Shown here: positions 1 to 10,247 of the stretch, piece after piece
How positions within the stretch are numbered: position 1 is the stretch's first letter
Layout: each line of letters begins with the position of its first letter
NCBI GenBank assembly: GCA_030612725.1
Contig: JAUWNJ010000012.1
Location: 1-64,000 of the forward strand
Length of the DNA stretch: 64,000 bases
From: Planctomycetales bacterium
Lineage (GTDB): Bacteria; Planctomycetota; Phycisphaerae; SM23-33
Reading direction: 5' to 3'
The notes under the pieces: model-generated
The model's database searches: none
What the model saw: the letters and a program-made list of their open reading frames with translations, nothing else
What the model was told of the DNA's origin: nothing
Position numbers and translations under genes: made by a program

Positions 1-53
1 GCTGTGTTTGCGACCACGTTAACGCTTGTGCATCAGCGTGGCCGCAAACACAG
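1..53. repeat. hairpin-forming inverted repeat
   Basis: The 12-nt arm GCTGTGTTTGCG at 1-12 is perfectly complementary to CGCAAACACAGC at 42-53, and inside it CCACG (14-18) can pair with CGTGG (36-40). It lies beyond the 3' end of the minus-strand chemoreceptor gene. There is no clear U-tract, so I call it a repeat rather than a terminator. Confidence 0.6.
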
Positions 54-81
54 CGGCCACGGCACCCAACCATAGCAATCA

Positions 82-137
82 CCGCGAGAGGGAGGGGAGG
101 TAAGTCCCGATGGGGGCCTTTCCCCTCCCTCCGCGGT
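82..137 (-). terminator. possible terminator hairpin of the chemoreceptor gene
   Basis: CCGCGAGAGGGAGGGGA at 82-98 pairs with TCCCCTCCCTCCGCGG at 121-136, giving a strong stem just beyond the stop codon of the minus-strand chemoreceptor gene. No run of T follows in the transcript direction, so termination is plausible but not typical. Confidence 0.4.
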
Positions 138-158
138 AGTTTCACACTTTACAAACCG

Positions 159-2981
159 CTAAAAACTCGCCAGCGTCGAAGTATCTTCCTCGTTCAGCGG
201 GATGAGTTCTTCAGGGTTTTTTTGCTGGTTTTGCCCGTTCCCTGAAGTTGCTTTCCTGGCGGCGGTTTGCTTCTTCGCCCCGCCGTCGGAAATCTTGTGC
301 CAGAGTTTGTCCGAACCGCCCATCTTGCCGGTGGTCTTTGTACCGGATGGTACGTGTCCGCCGGAATTGGCGCTGGATGAAGCACCTTCGACAAGAGCAC
401 GCAGACTATCGACCATGTATTTGAGTTCTTCCGCCTGGGCGCTGAGTTCTTCGGACGCCGAAGCCGACTCTTCCGCCGTAGCAGCCGATGACTGCGTTAC
501 CTGGTCAATCTGACCAATAGCGGTGCTTACCTGTTCGATACCCTGTGACTGTTCGCTACTGGCAGCTGCAATCTCCGCAATGAGATCATTTACCTTGCGT
601 ATCCCACTCGTGATTTCAGCGAACTGCTGTGTAACTTCCTGGCTGATCTGGACGCCGTTGTCGGCGTTTTTGACCGATTCGGCGATCATCTCAGAGGTGT
701 TCTTGGCCGCTTCTGCGCTGCGCTTGGCAAGGTTGCGGACCTCTTCAGCCACAACGGCGAAGCCCTTACCGGCGTCACCGGCCCGGGCGGCTTCCACCGC
801 AGCGTTCAACGCCAGCAGGTTTGTCTGGAAGGCGATCTCGTCGATCGTTTTGATGATCTTGGAGGTTTCATCGGAGGACTTTTTGATATCCTCGATTGCC
901 TTGGACATTCTGCTCATTGCCTCGGCGCCCTTCTCTGCCCCGTCGCGTGCGCCGGCGGAGAGATTCTTGGCCTCGACGGCGTTACCGGCGTTCTGCTTGG
1001 TCATTGAGGACATTTCTTCGATACTGCTGGTGGTTTCCTCAACTGCAGCCGCCTGCTCGGTTGCGCCTTGAGCGAGCGATTGCGAGGACGACGAAACCTG
1101 CCCACTGGCTGCAGTAACCTGCTCGGCACCACTGGTCAGACCTTCGATGATGCGATTGACCGGCTTGGTAATACCACGAGTAATCACAAGGGCCAATATC
1201 GAACCCAATATGATCGCAACAAGCGCTCCGCCGATCATCAAGGCATTTGAAGACGCCGTTGTTGAGTCCATCTTATCTTTCTGGACCTCGCGAGATTTCT
1301 CGCAGACGCTCTGAACCTCTTGTGCCGCCGCGACCATCGCCTTGTCGGCGACGCCCTGATCGGCTACCAGCTTCACGTAGTCGCCAAACGCTTTCTTGTA
1401 TTGAAGCGCAGAGGCGGCTATCTTCTTTGTCTGTTCCTTATTCACCTGCTGATTGAAACGTGATTCCATGTCCTTGGCCAGAGCAACGATCGCGCCAAAC
1501 TTCTCATCAGCGGCCTTGGCGTACTTCTCGTCGTTGCGCAGCATGTAGTTCTTCTCGTCCTGCCGGCAAGCCAATGCCAACTTGATGAGCCGGTTGGCGT
1601 CATCGGCCTTGGTCAGCTTGTCGTCCACGTTATAGGCCACATCCTTCTGTATCTGAGTGTACTGAGCCTTCTGCTCGACGCGTATGGTATCTGCAACCTT
1701 CTGCAATTCGCGGGCAGCATCCACCATCGCAATGTCCGCAACGCTGGTCTCATTACCGGCGTCCACGTACTGTCCGAAAGCCTTCTTGTAGTCTTCAGCG
1801 CTGGCGACGATTTGCTCGGCATGCTTCTGACTGACCACGAGCCTCTCAAACGTTTCCCGATAGGCCTTGGCCTGGGCAACGACCTGATCGGCCTTGACGT
1901 CATTGGCGGGCTGCTTGAAGCGTACCTTCATATCGCCGGCCAGGGAGATAATCTGATCAACCAGTCCGCGCACCTTCTTGAGGTACTGCTCATCGTTCCG
2001 CAGCATGTAGTTCTTTTCATGCCTTCGTGCTTCGAGCGTCCATTTGATTATGCGGTTGGCGTCGTCGGCTTTGGTCAACTTGTCGGTAACGGCCTTTGCA
2101 TCTATGCCTTTATTTATCAGGGTTGCAAGTTGGGCTTTCTGCTCGGTGCGCATTTCCGCAGCCGCCGTCAAAAGTTTTCGAGCCGATGCAACCATCGTCT
2201 CGTCGGCAGTGCCTTGCTTGCCTCTCAATGTAACGTACGTGTCGAATCCCTTCTGATACGCCTGCACGGCGACGAGAACCTTGTCCGTCTGGTCCTTGTT
2301 GGCCTGTTGATTAAACTTGGCCTTCATCTCCTGGGCCAGAGTGATGATCTGGTTCGTCAAACTGCGAACGGTCTTGACGTTCTTCTGGTCGCCCCGCAGG
2401 ATGAAGTTTTTCTCCTCCTGCCGGCATTGAATGGCCAACTTGATGATGCGGTTGGCTGAATCCGCCTTCCAGAGTTTGTCGTCCATATCGGCGGCGCCTT
2501 TTTTCTGGACGTCCCCAAGTTGGCTCTTCTGCTCCTGACGGATGGTATCGCCGACGGTCTGGAGGTCCCTGGCGGCCTTGACCATTTCCTCTCCGGCCTT
2601 ATCCTTCCCGGCTGCAAGTTCCACATATTTACCGAACGCATCTTTGTATTTACCGGTATTGTCGGCGACGTCATCCATCATCGCCCGGTCGGAGGCGTCA
2701 TTCATCTTCTCTTTGGTTTCCTTGGCCTGATCAGCCAATGTTTCGGTCTGTTCACCAACCTTAGCGACGTATTCCTTGTCGCCGCGAATGATGAAGTTTT
2801 TTTCCTGCTGACGGGCCGCCTGGATAATCTTGATCATGCGGTTGCCGTCGTCGGCCTTCCCGACTATTTCCGTTACACTGGTCAAGCCGTTATAACCGAC
2901 GTACCCGCAAACCGCCGTCAAAAGCAGTACAATTGCAAAACCGCCTGCAATTTTTGTCCCAAGTTTCATGTTCTTAAACAT
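159..2981 (-). CDS. methyl-accepting chemotaxis protein with fourfold repeated helical sensor region
   Basis: This is a membrane chemoreceptor of 940 residues that would signal through CheW/CheA. A transmembrane segment is at about residues 11-29. A long periplasmic part follows, then a second transmembrane segment, a HAMP region ([11 protein letters not shown]) and a cytoplasmic signalling coiled coil. The hairpin tip is clear: [20 protein letters not shown] followed by [17 protein letters not shown]. The periplasmic part contains four copies of a helical unit opening with KAD.aNR.IK and EKN(F/Y).(L/I)R(G/N)D, at about residues 42, 172, 304 and 458. These resemble the helical bimodular ligand-binding domain of receptors such as McpS. 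AAGGAAGGA precedes the ATG. CheW follows upstream on the same strand, about 80 bp away. The ligand is unknown. Confidence 0.93.
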   Translation of the reverse strand: MFKNMKLGTKIAGGFAIVLLLTAVCGYVGYNGLTSVTEIVGKADDGNRMIKIIQAARQQEKNFIIRGDKEYVAKVGEQTETLADQAKETKEKMNDASDRAMMDDVADNTGKYKDAFGKYVELAAGKDKAGEEMVKAARDLQTVGDTIRQEQKSQLGDVQKKGAADMDDKLWKADSANRIIKLAIQCRQEEKNFILRGDQKNVKTVRSLTNQIITLAQEMKAKFNQQANKDQTDKVLVAVQAYQKGFDTYVTLRGKQGTADETMVASARKLLTAAAEMRTEQKAQLATLINKGIDAKAVTDKLTKADDANRIIKWTLEARRHEKNYMLRNDEQYLKKVRGLVDQIISLAGDMKVRFKQPANDVKADQVVAQAKAYRETFERLVVSQKHAEQIVASAEDYKKAFGQYVDAGNETSVADIAMVDAARELQKVADTIRVEQKAQYTQIQKDVAYNVDDKLTKADDANRLIKLALACRQDEKNYMLRNDEKYAKAADEKFGAIVALAKDMESRFNQQVNKEQTKKIAASALQYKKAFGDYVKLVADQGVADKAMVAAAQEVQSVCEKSREVQKDKMDSTTASSNALMIGGALVAIILGSILALVITRGITKPVNRIIEGLTSGAEQVTAASGQVSSSSQSLAQGATEQAAAVEETTSSIEEMSSMTKQNAGNAVEAKNLSAGARDGAEKGAEAMSRMSKAIEDIKKSSDETSKIIKTIDEIAFQTNLLALNAAVEAARAGDAGKGFAVVAEEVRNLAKRSAEAAKNTSEMIAESVKNADNGVQISQEVTQQFAEITSGIRKVNDLIAEIAAASSEQSQGIEQVSTAIGQIDQVTQSSAATAEESASASEELSAQAEELKYMVDSLRALVEGASSSANSGGHVPSGTKTTGKMGGSDKLWHKISDGGAKKQTAARKATSGNGQNQQKNPEELIPLNEEDTSTLASF

Positions 2982-3064
2982 AATTGTTCCTTCCTTTCCC
3001 TTTTTGATTCGTTTTTACGTATTTTGCATTGGTCCCTACGCCGGGACCGATGCTGTCGAGAGTT

Positions 3065-3607
3065 TTATTGTTCGTCTTCTACTTCTAATTCTTCTTCTGT
3101 GGTGGCGTCGGCGTTTTCAAATTCGCCGAGATTGTCGCCGGACAAGACCTTGTCGATGTCGAGTAGAATCTTTACCGAATCCTCGATCTTGCCCATTCCG
3201 AGAATAAATTCGGTATCGACCGTGCTACCGAAGTTCGGCGAATCTTCTATATCAGGCTCGGCGATGTCGAGCACCTCCGAAACGCAATCGACTACGATCC
3301 CCGTGCTGATACTGTGGTCACCCTGGGAGATTTCCACTACGATGATGCACGTCTTTTCGGTTTGCTCAGTGGTTTCCATACCGAACTTGGTCCGCAAATC
3401 GACCACCGGTATCACCTGCCCGCGAAGGTTGATAACGCCTTTGACATAATCAGGCGTCTGCGGTACCGCGGTGATGTCCATGTAACCGATAATCTCACGG
3501 ACGCGAAGAATCTCCAGGCCGTACTCCTCCTCGTCCAGTACGAAAGTCAGATACTTACCCGCCCTCTGTGTTTGCTGCTCCTGTGTTATCGTTGCTTGTT
3601 CAGACAT
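3065..3607 (-). CDS. cheW: chemotaxis coupling protein CheW
   Basis: CheW links chemoreceptors to the kinase CheA in the cytoplasm. The 180-residue product shows the family pattern: a strand around KYLTFVLDEEEYGLEILRVR, the conserved IxxVPxxPxYVKGVINLRGQVIPVVDLR core at about residues 45-72, and a later G.VVDCVSEVL strand. It carries an extra acidic tail of about 20 residues (ATTEEELEVEDEQ) not needed for the fold. AAGGAG lies before the ATG. It is immediately upstream of, and co-oriented with, the chemoreceptor gene, so the two are probably co-transcribed. No cheA is in the window, so the partner kinase must be elsewhere. Confidence 0.95.
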   Translation of the reverse strand: MSEQATITQEQQTQRAGKYLTFVLDEEEYGLEILRVREIIGYMDITAVPQTPDYVKGVINLRGQVIPVVDLRTKFGMETTEQTEKTCIIVVEISQGDHSISTGIVVDCVSEVLDIAEPDIEDSPNFGSTVDTEFILGMGKIEDSVKILLDIDKVLSGDNLGEFENADATTEEELEVEDEQ

Positions 3608-4134
3608 TTTTTTCGCTCCTTAAAAAGACACATTGTTCAAGGTTGTAACGGTATATATGGAAACAGAGGTTTGGATTCGCACGGTATGGTGATTGAAGAG
3701 AGGTTTCCCCCCGCCCTTGAGGGTTTCTGTCGGTAATGCCAACAAAACCTGATTGCGAACCATCTGACGCTGCTCCGTATGATCCACACCATTTGCAACC
3801 GACTATCGGAATATCGGCATTAGAAGAGGCTGAATTAGTTTAAAATCGGAAAATCGGAAATAATGCGAATACGGCAAATTGACCTAATAACAGGGAGTCC
3901 CTCCGTTCGCCCGCCTACTCGCCTATCTGCCCGTCGGCAAGCAGGCGCAAGGAAGTTTTTGACACGTCAAGAAAAGCACAAGGAAATAATCCCTTACTGT
4001 AAATAATCCTTCCTGTGATTTTGTCCGATGAATAAATCAGTTCGGACACGGAGGTCATGGCGCTTTATGCGCCCTGGGCCGTGTCGAAGGTAAATTACCC
4101 GAGCGGTAAGTCCGCTCCCAGGAGGAATTTACTC
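3608..4134. other. intergenic region without recognised gene
   Basis: This 527-bp divergent region separates cheW from the cysteine-cluster gene and must hold the promoters of both. I see an AT-rich part around 3830-3890 and a short GC-rich palindromic element around 3911-3950 (CCTACTCGCCTATCTGCCCG with GGCAAGCAGGCG), which resembles palindromes elsewhere in the window. No convincing coding frame or RNA gene is visible. Confidence 0.5.
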
Positions 4135-4974
4135 ATGACGTGTGAGCCGGTGGCATCTCTTATCCTCGAAGGCGATAGTCTCGAAACCAACCATTCTCCC
4201 GAAGAAACAACAATTATCAATCTCGACCTGAAGGTGTACGACGAGACACTCAAGGGTCAACTTTTCGTAGCCGACCGCCCCGCCGAATTGGCTGACGTGG
4301 TTCCTGTAGCCCGCTCGCTTTCCGACGAAATCGCACGTCGGACCATCAAGTACGCAAAACGCACAGGCCGAAATATCCCCTGCGAAAAAGGATGCGCCGC
4401 ATGCTGTCGATACCTCGTACCCGTATCCGCGCCGGAGGCGTTTCGCATATGGGACGAGATACAGGCCATCAAGCCTGAAGAACAAAGAGACGTCCTTTCC
4501 GCGTTCGTGAACGCGTCGCAGCGAATACTCGATGCGGGTCGGCCTCCGACCCCCCAAGGACGAGTCGCATCAGGGGAAAACCCACAGCAAGCCACCGACG
4601 CCATCAATCGCTGGTACGCCGGGATTGACGTCAATTGCCCGTTCCTGGAGCATGAGGCCTGCACGATTTATCCGCTCCGACCAATCGCCTGCCGGGAGCA
4701 CATGGTTTCCTCATCAGCCGAACACTGCCTGCCCGCAAACGACAATCAAGTCCAACTGATAGAACCGCCTTTCAGTGTCGTTGAGGCCTTGGGCAGACTG
4801 GCTGGGGAGGCTGAAGACCTTGGCGTCGAATCGGTAATGCTTCCGTTCGCCCCGTCATGGCGTCAGATTAACCACGAGCGTGCCCGGCGCACCTGGCCGG
4901 CACCGGCCCTTTTCGAATGTTTCGCCGCGATAATCCACGACCTGTCCGCCCGTCGCCGACTCGCAGCCGCTTAA
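4135..4974 (+). CDS. YkgJ-type cysteine cluster protein
   Basis: The protein (279 residues from the chosen start) belongs to the YkgJ/zinc- or iron-chelating cysteine cluster family (UPF0153-like). Members have conserved cysteines and no firmly assigned reaction. The signature is clear: CEKGCAACCRYLVPVS, then CPFLEHEACTIYPLRPIACR, then a further Cys in SAEHCLP. An upstream in-frame ATG at 4057 would add 26 residues, but GGAGG at 4121-4125 lies 9 nt before the ATG at 4135, so I use 4135. A repeat-rich spacer and mutS follow. The cluster probably binds a metal; the substrate is unknown. Confidence 0.85.
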   Translation: MTCEPVASLILEGDSLETNHSPEETTIINLDLKVYDETLKGQLFVADRPAELADVVPVARSLSDEIARRTIKYAKRTGRNIPCEKGCAACCRYLVPVSAPEAFRIWDEIQAIKPEEQRDVLSAFVNASQRILDAGRPPTPQGRVASGENPQQATDAINRWYAGIDVNCPFLEHEACTIYPLRPIACREHMVSSSAEHCLPANDNQVQLIEPPFSVVEALGRLAGEAEDLGVESVMLPFAPSWRQINHERARRTWPAPALFECFAAIIHDLSARRRLAAA

Positions 4975-4975
4975 T

Positions 4976-5102
4976 AGGGACTTGGGACTTGGGATTAGGG
5001 ACTAGGCAACACGAAGTGCCACTACGTGAAAACAGAAAAAAACGGAAAGCAAAACTGAGCAACTGATTTACCAATCAACCAGTCAACCAGTCAACCAGTC
5101 CG
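4976..5102. repeat. composite short-period tandem repeat element (copy 1)
   Basis: The element begins with about four 7-bp units (GGGACTT, GGGATTA, GGGACTA), passes through an A-rich spacer with CACTACGTGAAA and AACAGAAAAAA, and ends with 8-bp units (AACCAGTC) repeated about three times at 5070-5100. The same order of parts recurs at 38753-38866, so the composite behaves as one dispersed element. It fills the spacer before mutS. Confidence 0.75.
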
Positions 5103-5130
5103 TCATGGGGACTTGCTCTGACTCTCCACG

Positions 5131-7776
5131 TTGTCTATCATCCCCGTCGTGAGCGTGGAAAAACCCCCACAACCCGAAACGCCGGCGATGAAACAGTACC
5201 GGCAATTCAAGCAGCAGTATCCGGACTACATCCTCTTTTTCCGGATGGGCGACTTCTACGAGATGTTCTACGAAGACGCCAAAATCGCCAGCGGAATCCT
5301 CGGACTGACCCTCACAAGCCGAAATAAGGGGCCTGCGGCAATTCCACTCGCGGGCATCCCCTACCACGCACTCGACTCGTACCTCGCCAAACTCGTCCGC
5401 GCAGGTCGGCGAGTCGCCATCTGCGAGCAGGTCGAGGATCCCAAGCAGGCAAAAGGCGTCGTCAAACGCGACGTGGTACGCCTCGTAACGCCAGGAACGC
5501 TCACCGAAGAGAACCTCCTGGAGCAGCGAGAGGGTAACTACCTCGCAGCAGTGTTTGACCCGGAAGATAGGCCGCAGACATCGCGCCAAATCGGGATCGC
5601 GTGGGTGGAGGTATCTTCCGGCAGGTTCGAAGCGATGCTCGCGCCGGCAGATCACGCGATGGACGAACTTATCCGCATACGCCCGGCTGAGGTTATCGTC
5701 CCTGAAGGTTCCGCGATGGATTCGCCGGAACTCCGCCAGTCGCTGCGTCAGAGCATAGGTTCGGCCGTTACCGCTTGCAGCCCGTGGGCGTTCGACGCGC
5801 ACAGCGCACAGGAACTGCTCAAGGAACACTTTGGAACCGAAACATTGGCGGGATTCGGATTTGACACATACGACGCATCGCTTTCTGCGGCAGGGGCCGT
5901 TATCGACTACCTGCGTGCGACCCAGAAAACCGCCCTTGCCCATATCGGCTCGCTCCGCCGGTTCGACCGGAACGACCGGGTAATAATGGACGGTAACACA
6001 ATCCGCTGCCTGGAAATTCTCCGCACACTGCGGGCGGGACGACGGGCAGGTTCGCTGATCGAGACAATCGACCGGACCGCTACCGGAATGGGCGCACGGA
6101 TGCTGGAGCGCTGGCTGACCTGGCCTATGCGGTCGTATTCAGCCATTGTCGCTCGCCAGGACGCAGTCGAAGAACTGGCCTCCGACGGGTCGCGACTGGC
6201 GAGGCTTCGAGGCCTGCTCGACGGTATGAGCCAGATCGACCGTATCGCGTCAAATATCTCACTCGCCCGCATCCGCCCGCGAGAACTGCTGGGACTGGGA
6301 CAGACGCTCCACCTGCTGCCGGAACTTGCCAAACTGCTGGCCGACAGCCGGAGCGAACTGATAACGGACCAAACCGCCAAATTCGCCACAGGCCTCGATG
6401 CGCCCGCCGATTTAATCGAGCGTGCGATAAGCCCCGACTGCCCGCCGGTTCTCCGTGAAGGCGGCGTTATCGCCGACGGATTCGACGAACAACTCGACCA
6501 CCTTCGCCGCATCGGAACCGACGGACAAACCTGGCTGGCGGATTACCAGGGCCGTCTGGTCAACCAGACCGGAATAGCAAACCTGAAGGTCGGATACAAC
6601 CGTGTATTCGGGTACTACCTCGAAGTCAGCCACGTCAACGCCGATAAGGTTCCCGCCGATTTCGTCCGCAAACAGACGCTCAAAAACGCCGAGCGGTACA
6701 TCACCGACGAACTGAAACGGTTCGAGTCCGAGGCGCTGACCGCCGTTGAACGCGCCAAAATAGTGGAAGCAAAACTCTTCGAGCAGGTCCGCGTCGAATT
6801 GTCGGGCTATGTCGCGCAATTCCAGGCCGCTGCCGAAGCCATCGCCACACTGGACGTGCTGGCAGCATTCGCGCACCTCGCCATCGAACGAAACTATAAC
6901 CGCCCGACAATCACGCAGGAAAATATCCTGCACATCGCCGGCGGAAAGCACCCCGTCCTCGACCAGACGCTCGAAGAGAAATTCGTCCCGAACGACGTGC
7001 ACATGGACGCCCGCGATAACCGCCTTCTGATTATCACAGGCCCGAACATGTCCGGTAAGAGCACCTACATCCGCCAGACCGCCATCCTCGTACTGCTCGC
7101 ACAGACCGGATGCTTTATCCCAGCCGAGCAGGCCACTATCGGAATCACCGACCGCATCTTCACCCGCGTCGGAGCAGCCGACGAACTGACAGCCGGTCTA
7201 TCGACCTTCATGGTCGAGATGATCGAGACCGCCAACATCCTCAACAACGCCACGAGCAGGTCGCTGGTCATCCTCGACGAGGTAGGAAGGGGCACGAGCA
7301 CCTGCGACGGACTTGCGCTGGCGTGGGCGATATGCGAGCACATCGCGCTGCGAGTCAAGTGCCGCACGCTCTTCGCGACGCACTACCACGAACTGACCGA
7401 ACTGGAAGACCTGCTGGACGGCACATCCAACCTCAACGTCTCCGTCCGCGAGTGGGCCGACGAGGTCGTCTTCCTGCACAAAATTATCCCCGGCGGAACG
7501 GACCAGTCCTACGGCGTGCACGTAGCCCGTCTCGCCGGCGTTCCGAAGGACGTAATCGACCGGGCAAAAACCATCCTGCCGCAACTACAGGCGCACCTGG
7601 CGGAAGGGTTGGACATGCCCGAGTTGGCCGAACGAGCCAGACTAGCCGCCGCCCAGATGAACCTCTTCGCCGACCCCGCCTCGCGCGTCGCCCGAGAAAT
7701 CAAGGCCGCCGACCTGAACGACACGACGCCAATGCAAGCCCTCGATTTGCTACGGAAACTGAAGAGTGAACTGTAA
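5131..7776 (+). CDS. mutS: DNA mismatch repair protein MutS
   Basis: MutS recognises base mismatches and, as an ATPase clamp, recruits MutL. The 881-residue product has the usual size. The mismatch-binding domain begins MKQYRQFKQQYPDYILFFRM with the Phe-x-Glu motif in GDFYEMFYEDA. The ATPase domain has Walker A GPNMSGKSTYIRQ, Walker B LVILDEVGRGTST and the later ATHYHELTELE segment. The start is uncertain: the reading frame opens with TTG at 5131, GTG at 5149 is an alternative, and the first ATG (5188) would still keep the mismatch-binding domain. No strong ribosome binding site is visible. It appears to be transcribed alone. Confidence 0.97.
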   Translation: MSIIPVVSVEKPPQPETPAMKQYRQFKQQYPDYILFFRMGDFYEMFYEDAKIASGILGLTLTSRNKGPAAIPLAGIPYHALDSYLAKLVRAGRRVAICEQVEDPKQAKGVVKRDVVRLVTPGTLTEENLLEQREGNYLAAVFDPEDRPQTSRQIGIAWVEVSSGRFEAMLAPADHAMDELIRIRPAEVIVPEGSAMDSPELRQSLRQSIGSAVTACSPWAFDAHSAQELLKEHFGTETLAGFGFDTYDASLSAAGAVIDYLRATQKTALAHIGSLRRFDRNDRVIMDGNTIRCLEILRTLRAGRRAGSLIETIDRTATGMGARMLERWLTWPMRSYSAIVARQDAVEELASDGSRLARLRGLLDGMSQIDRIASNISLARIRPRELLGLGQTLHLLPELAKLLADSRSELITDQTAKFATGLDAPADLIERAISPDCPPVLREGGVIADGFDEQLDHLRRIGTDGQTWLADYQGRLVNQTGIANLKVGYNRVFGYYLEVSHVNADKVPADFVRKQTLKNAERYITDELKRFESEALTAVERAKIVEAKLFEQVRVELSGYVAQFQAAAEAIATLDVLAAFAHLAIERNYNRPTITQENILHIAGGKHPVLDQTLEEKFVPNDVHMDARDNRLLIITGPNMSGKSTYIRQTAILVLLAQTGCFIPAEQATIGITDRIFTRVGAADELTAGLSTFMVEMIETANILNNATSRSLVILDEVGRGTSTCDGLALAWAICEHIALRVKCRTLFATHYHELTELEDLLDGTSNLNVSVREWADEVVFLHKIIPGGTDQSYGVHVARLAGVPKDVIDRAKTILPQLQAHLAEGLDMPELAERARLAAAQMNLFADPASRVAREIKAADLNDTTPMQALDLLRKLKSEL

Positions 7777-7780
7777 CGAT

Positions 7781-7857
7781 AACGAGCCGCGACCGTAAGG
7801 AGCGGTCATGCCGATGCTAAAGTCTTAGTGACCGCTCCCTTACGGTCGCGGCTCGTT
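7781..7857. repeat. dispersed palindromic element (copy 1)
   Basis: AACGAGCCGCGACCGTAAGG at the left end is the near-perfect reverse complement of the right end, with internal AGCGGTCA/TGACCGCT also pairing. The core contains AAAGTCTTA. A second copy with the same layout is at 41064-41140. The stem could act as a terminator after mutS, but no U-tract follows. Confidence 0.8.
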
Positions 7858-7984
7858 AGGTGCTTTGACTCATTATATTAAAATTGACAATCGCCAATTG
7901 ACGCGGATAATTAAGATTAGGTTTCATTCCGAGGTAAAATGACATGTCAACCAACGCAACTCTAACTTATGAAAGGAACCAGCC

Positions 7985-8794
7985 ATGAAAAGCAAAATGT
8001 TTTCCACGCTGTGCGCTATGCTTCTTGTTACAGGACTGATTCTCGCAGGATGCGGGAAGGACGAAGAAACAAAAGCACCCGACAAGCAAGACAAGAAAAC
8101 CACCGTCAAGAAACCCGAAGCCAAGCCCGAAGCCAAACCTGAGGTAAAACCTGAAATAAAGCCTGAAGTAAAACCCGAAGTAAAACCCGAAGTAAAGCCC
8201 GAAGTTAAACCAGAGGTAAAACCCGAAGTCAAACCAGAGGTCAAGCCTGAAGTTAAACCTGAGGTAAAGCCTGAAGTCAAACCTGAAGTCAAACCTGAAG
8301 TTAAACCTGAAGTAAAGCCTGAAGTCAAACCCGTGGCCAAACCTGCAGGCAAGGTAAAGACACCTTGGGCCGACGCCAAGGTCGGCGATATGGTCAAGTA
8401 CAAGATGGGGGAAAACGTGACCCAGACGACGGTGGTTACGAAGGTTGATGACCAGTTCGCCTATGTAAAGATGACAATGGAAATGAACGGGAAAGAATTA
8501 AACGCGACGGAGCAGAAGATGCCCCGCTTCGCCCAGCCCGGCAAAGCCGTCGCCGTCGCCGACCCCAAAATCAAACCCGAAATAAAAGACCTCGGAACCG
8601 AAACGCTCACCGTGGGCGGGAAAAAGATTAAGTGCAAGGTAATGCAAATGACGATTAAGGCGGGCGGCAAGACGATTACTTACAAAAACTGGACCTCCGA
8701 TGAAGTTCTCGGCGGGATGGTCAAGACCATGTCCGACATGACGGGTTCGATGCAGGTTGCAATGGAACTGGTCGAATTCAAAAAAGGCGGATAA
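7985..8794 (+). CDS. lipoprotein with PEVK tetrapeptide repeat
   Basis: I do not recognise a family with known function. The 269-residue product starts with a lipoprotein signal peptide, with lipobox LAGC ending at about residue 22, so it should be anchored to a membrane from the periplasmic side. Residues about 39-114 consist of 18 tandem tetrapeptides, mainly Pro-Glu-Val-Lys, encoded by 12-bp repeats whose third positions vary. The globular C-terminal half (about 118-269) is lysine-rich and predicted to be mostly beta; it begins TPWADAKVGDMVKYKMG. The repeat probably acts as an extended, charged spacer between the lipid anchor and the globular part. GAAAGGA precedes the ATG. Confidence 0.8.
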   Translation: MKSKMFSTLCAMLLVTGLILAGCGKDEETKAPDKQDKKTTVKKPEAKPEAKPEVKPEIKPEVKPEVKPEVKPEVKPEVKPEVKPEVKPEVKPEVKPEVKPEVKPEVKPEVKPEVKPVAKPAGKVKTPWADAKVGDMVKYKMGENVTQTTVVTKVDDQFAYVKMTMEMNGKELNATEQKMPRFAQPGKAVAVADPKIKPEIKDLGTETLTVGGKKIKCKVMQMTIKAGGKTITYKNWTSDEVLGGMVKTMSDMTGSMQVAMELVEFKKGG

Positions 8795-8847
8795 GAGGGC
8801 CGTACAATCGTACCCCTAACCCGGGGTTGCCGATTTTTTGCTGACAA

Positions 8848-10188
8848 ATGCGCCGCGAAACGATTACATCTGCTATAGATTCCAGAAGCGGCGCCGGACT
8901 AAGCCCCGCCCAGCAGCGTCGCGGGATGCGGTATATCTATCTCGGTTCGTCGGCGGGGGCCATCCTGATTATGCTGCTTATCCGGTCGGGTTTCGGAACC
9001 TTGTTCATCAAGCATCTCGGCGGTTCGGACCGATTGGCTATGCTGCTGGGGGCGACGGTCGGATTTGCACGCATCGTTCAGATTCCCGTCTCGTTGCGGG
9101 TGCATCCGGCGAACGGTAAAAAATTCATGCTCCGCTGCTGGACGGTTTATGCGCTAACTATGGCCGCAACGGCTTTTCTGCCTGTTGTTATGGGAACCGG
9201 AGCGGCCACTGCCCGGGCGGTTGTGTTGACCATTTTCGTCGCCGTTGTAATCGGGCAGAGCGGTTTCACCTTCTGGTTCCCGCTTCTCCACGACACTATC
9301 CCAGCCGACAGCCGAGGGCGGTTCATCGGAAGGATGCGAGCATGGTGGAGCACCTCGGTATTTGTCGCAATTATCGCTGCGGGCCTGTTCCTTGGAAAGT
9401 CGCCGGCGATCTGGCGATTCCAGGCCGTCATAGTCGTGGCTGCTTCGCTGGTGCTGCTTCGTAATTATTTCGTTTCCAGGATTCCCGTCGTTACCGAATC
9501 TGCCGTCGATCAGGACGATTTCGGCGACTGGCGAAAGCACATCTCAAACCTCCTTCGCCGGAAGGACGTCCTGATTTTTTGCGGGTATTTCGCCATTGTG
9601 GGGCTTTGCATCGGTTTTCTCGGTCAGCCGCTGGTGCTTTACATGAAGTATCTGGGATTTCCGACGAACGAGAACATTATCATCACGGGTTTTACGATGC
9701 TGGGAACGATCCCGGCGCTTCTGGCGGGCGGGCAACTCGTCGATCGCATAGGTACAAAGCGAGTCTTTGTCGCCACTCACCTGTTGTTGTGCGTGGTGTG
9801 CTTTGCCGTGGTCGGTATCGGGATGTTGCCTCGCAATCAGGCAAGGTTCCTCATGCCCGCTGCGCTGATTCTGGCTGGTGCCGCCCGCGCGGGCGGATTC
9901 CTCGCCTGCACAACCCAACTGTTCCACCTGACGCCGGATAAGGGGCGGGCGTTCTTCCTGTGCCTGGCGAATATCCTGATATTCGTCGGTCCGTCGGTTG
10001 CGCCGCTTGTGGCTGGGGGCGTTCTGTCGGTTGTACCGGCCGACTGGTCCACAACCGTGGCCGGGGTGGAATTGAGCGTTTTTCAGATCATGATTGGTTT
10101 GAGCGGATTGACGCTTCTGGCGGCACTCGTCCTGCTGCGGTTCGTCAAAGATATCCGCCCGGAACGGGTAAAGATGAATATTGAATAA
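8848..10188 (+). CDS. MFS transporter
   Basis: This is a polytopic inner-membrane protein of 446 residues with about twelve hydrophobic segments, typical of the major facilitator superfamily. The half-way loop contains KDVLIFCGYFAIVGLC, and a GGQLVDRIGTKR motif resembles the conserved loop 2-3 / 8-9 signature G..aDr.G.kr. A second such loop early in the protein (SDRLAMLLGATVGFARIVQ) supports the assignment. The substrate cannot be inferred. No clear ribosome binding site precedes the ATG at 8848, and an internal ATG at about codon 27 is possible. The neighbours give no functional hint. Confidence 0.85.
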   Translation: MRRETITSAIDSRSGAGLSPAQQRRGMRYIYLGSSAGAILIMLLIRSGFGTLFIKHLGGSDRLAMLLGATVGFARIVQIPVSLRVHPANGKKFMLRCWTVYALTMAATAFLPVVMGTGAATARAVVLTIFVAVVIGQSGFTFWFPLLHDTIPADSRGRFIGRMRAWWSTSVFVAIIAAGLFLGKSPAIWRFQAVIVVAASLVLLRNYFVSRIPVVTESAVDQDDFGDWRKHISNLLRRKDVLIFCGYFAIVGLCIGFLGQPLVLYMKYLGFPTNENIIITGFTMLGTIPALLAGGQLVDRIGTKRVFVATHLLLCVVCFAVVGIGMLPRNQARFLMPAALILAGAARAGGFLACTTQLFHLTPDKGRAFFLCLANILIFVGPSVAPLVAGGVLSVVPADWSTTVAGVELSVFQIMIGLSGLTLLAALVLLRFVKDIRPERVKMNIE

Positions 10189-10247
10189 TGAACAGAGAAC
10201 CCGTCTTCTTTCCCGACTACCGGCTACCGACTACCGGTTACTACCTA

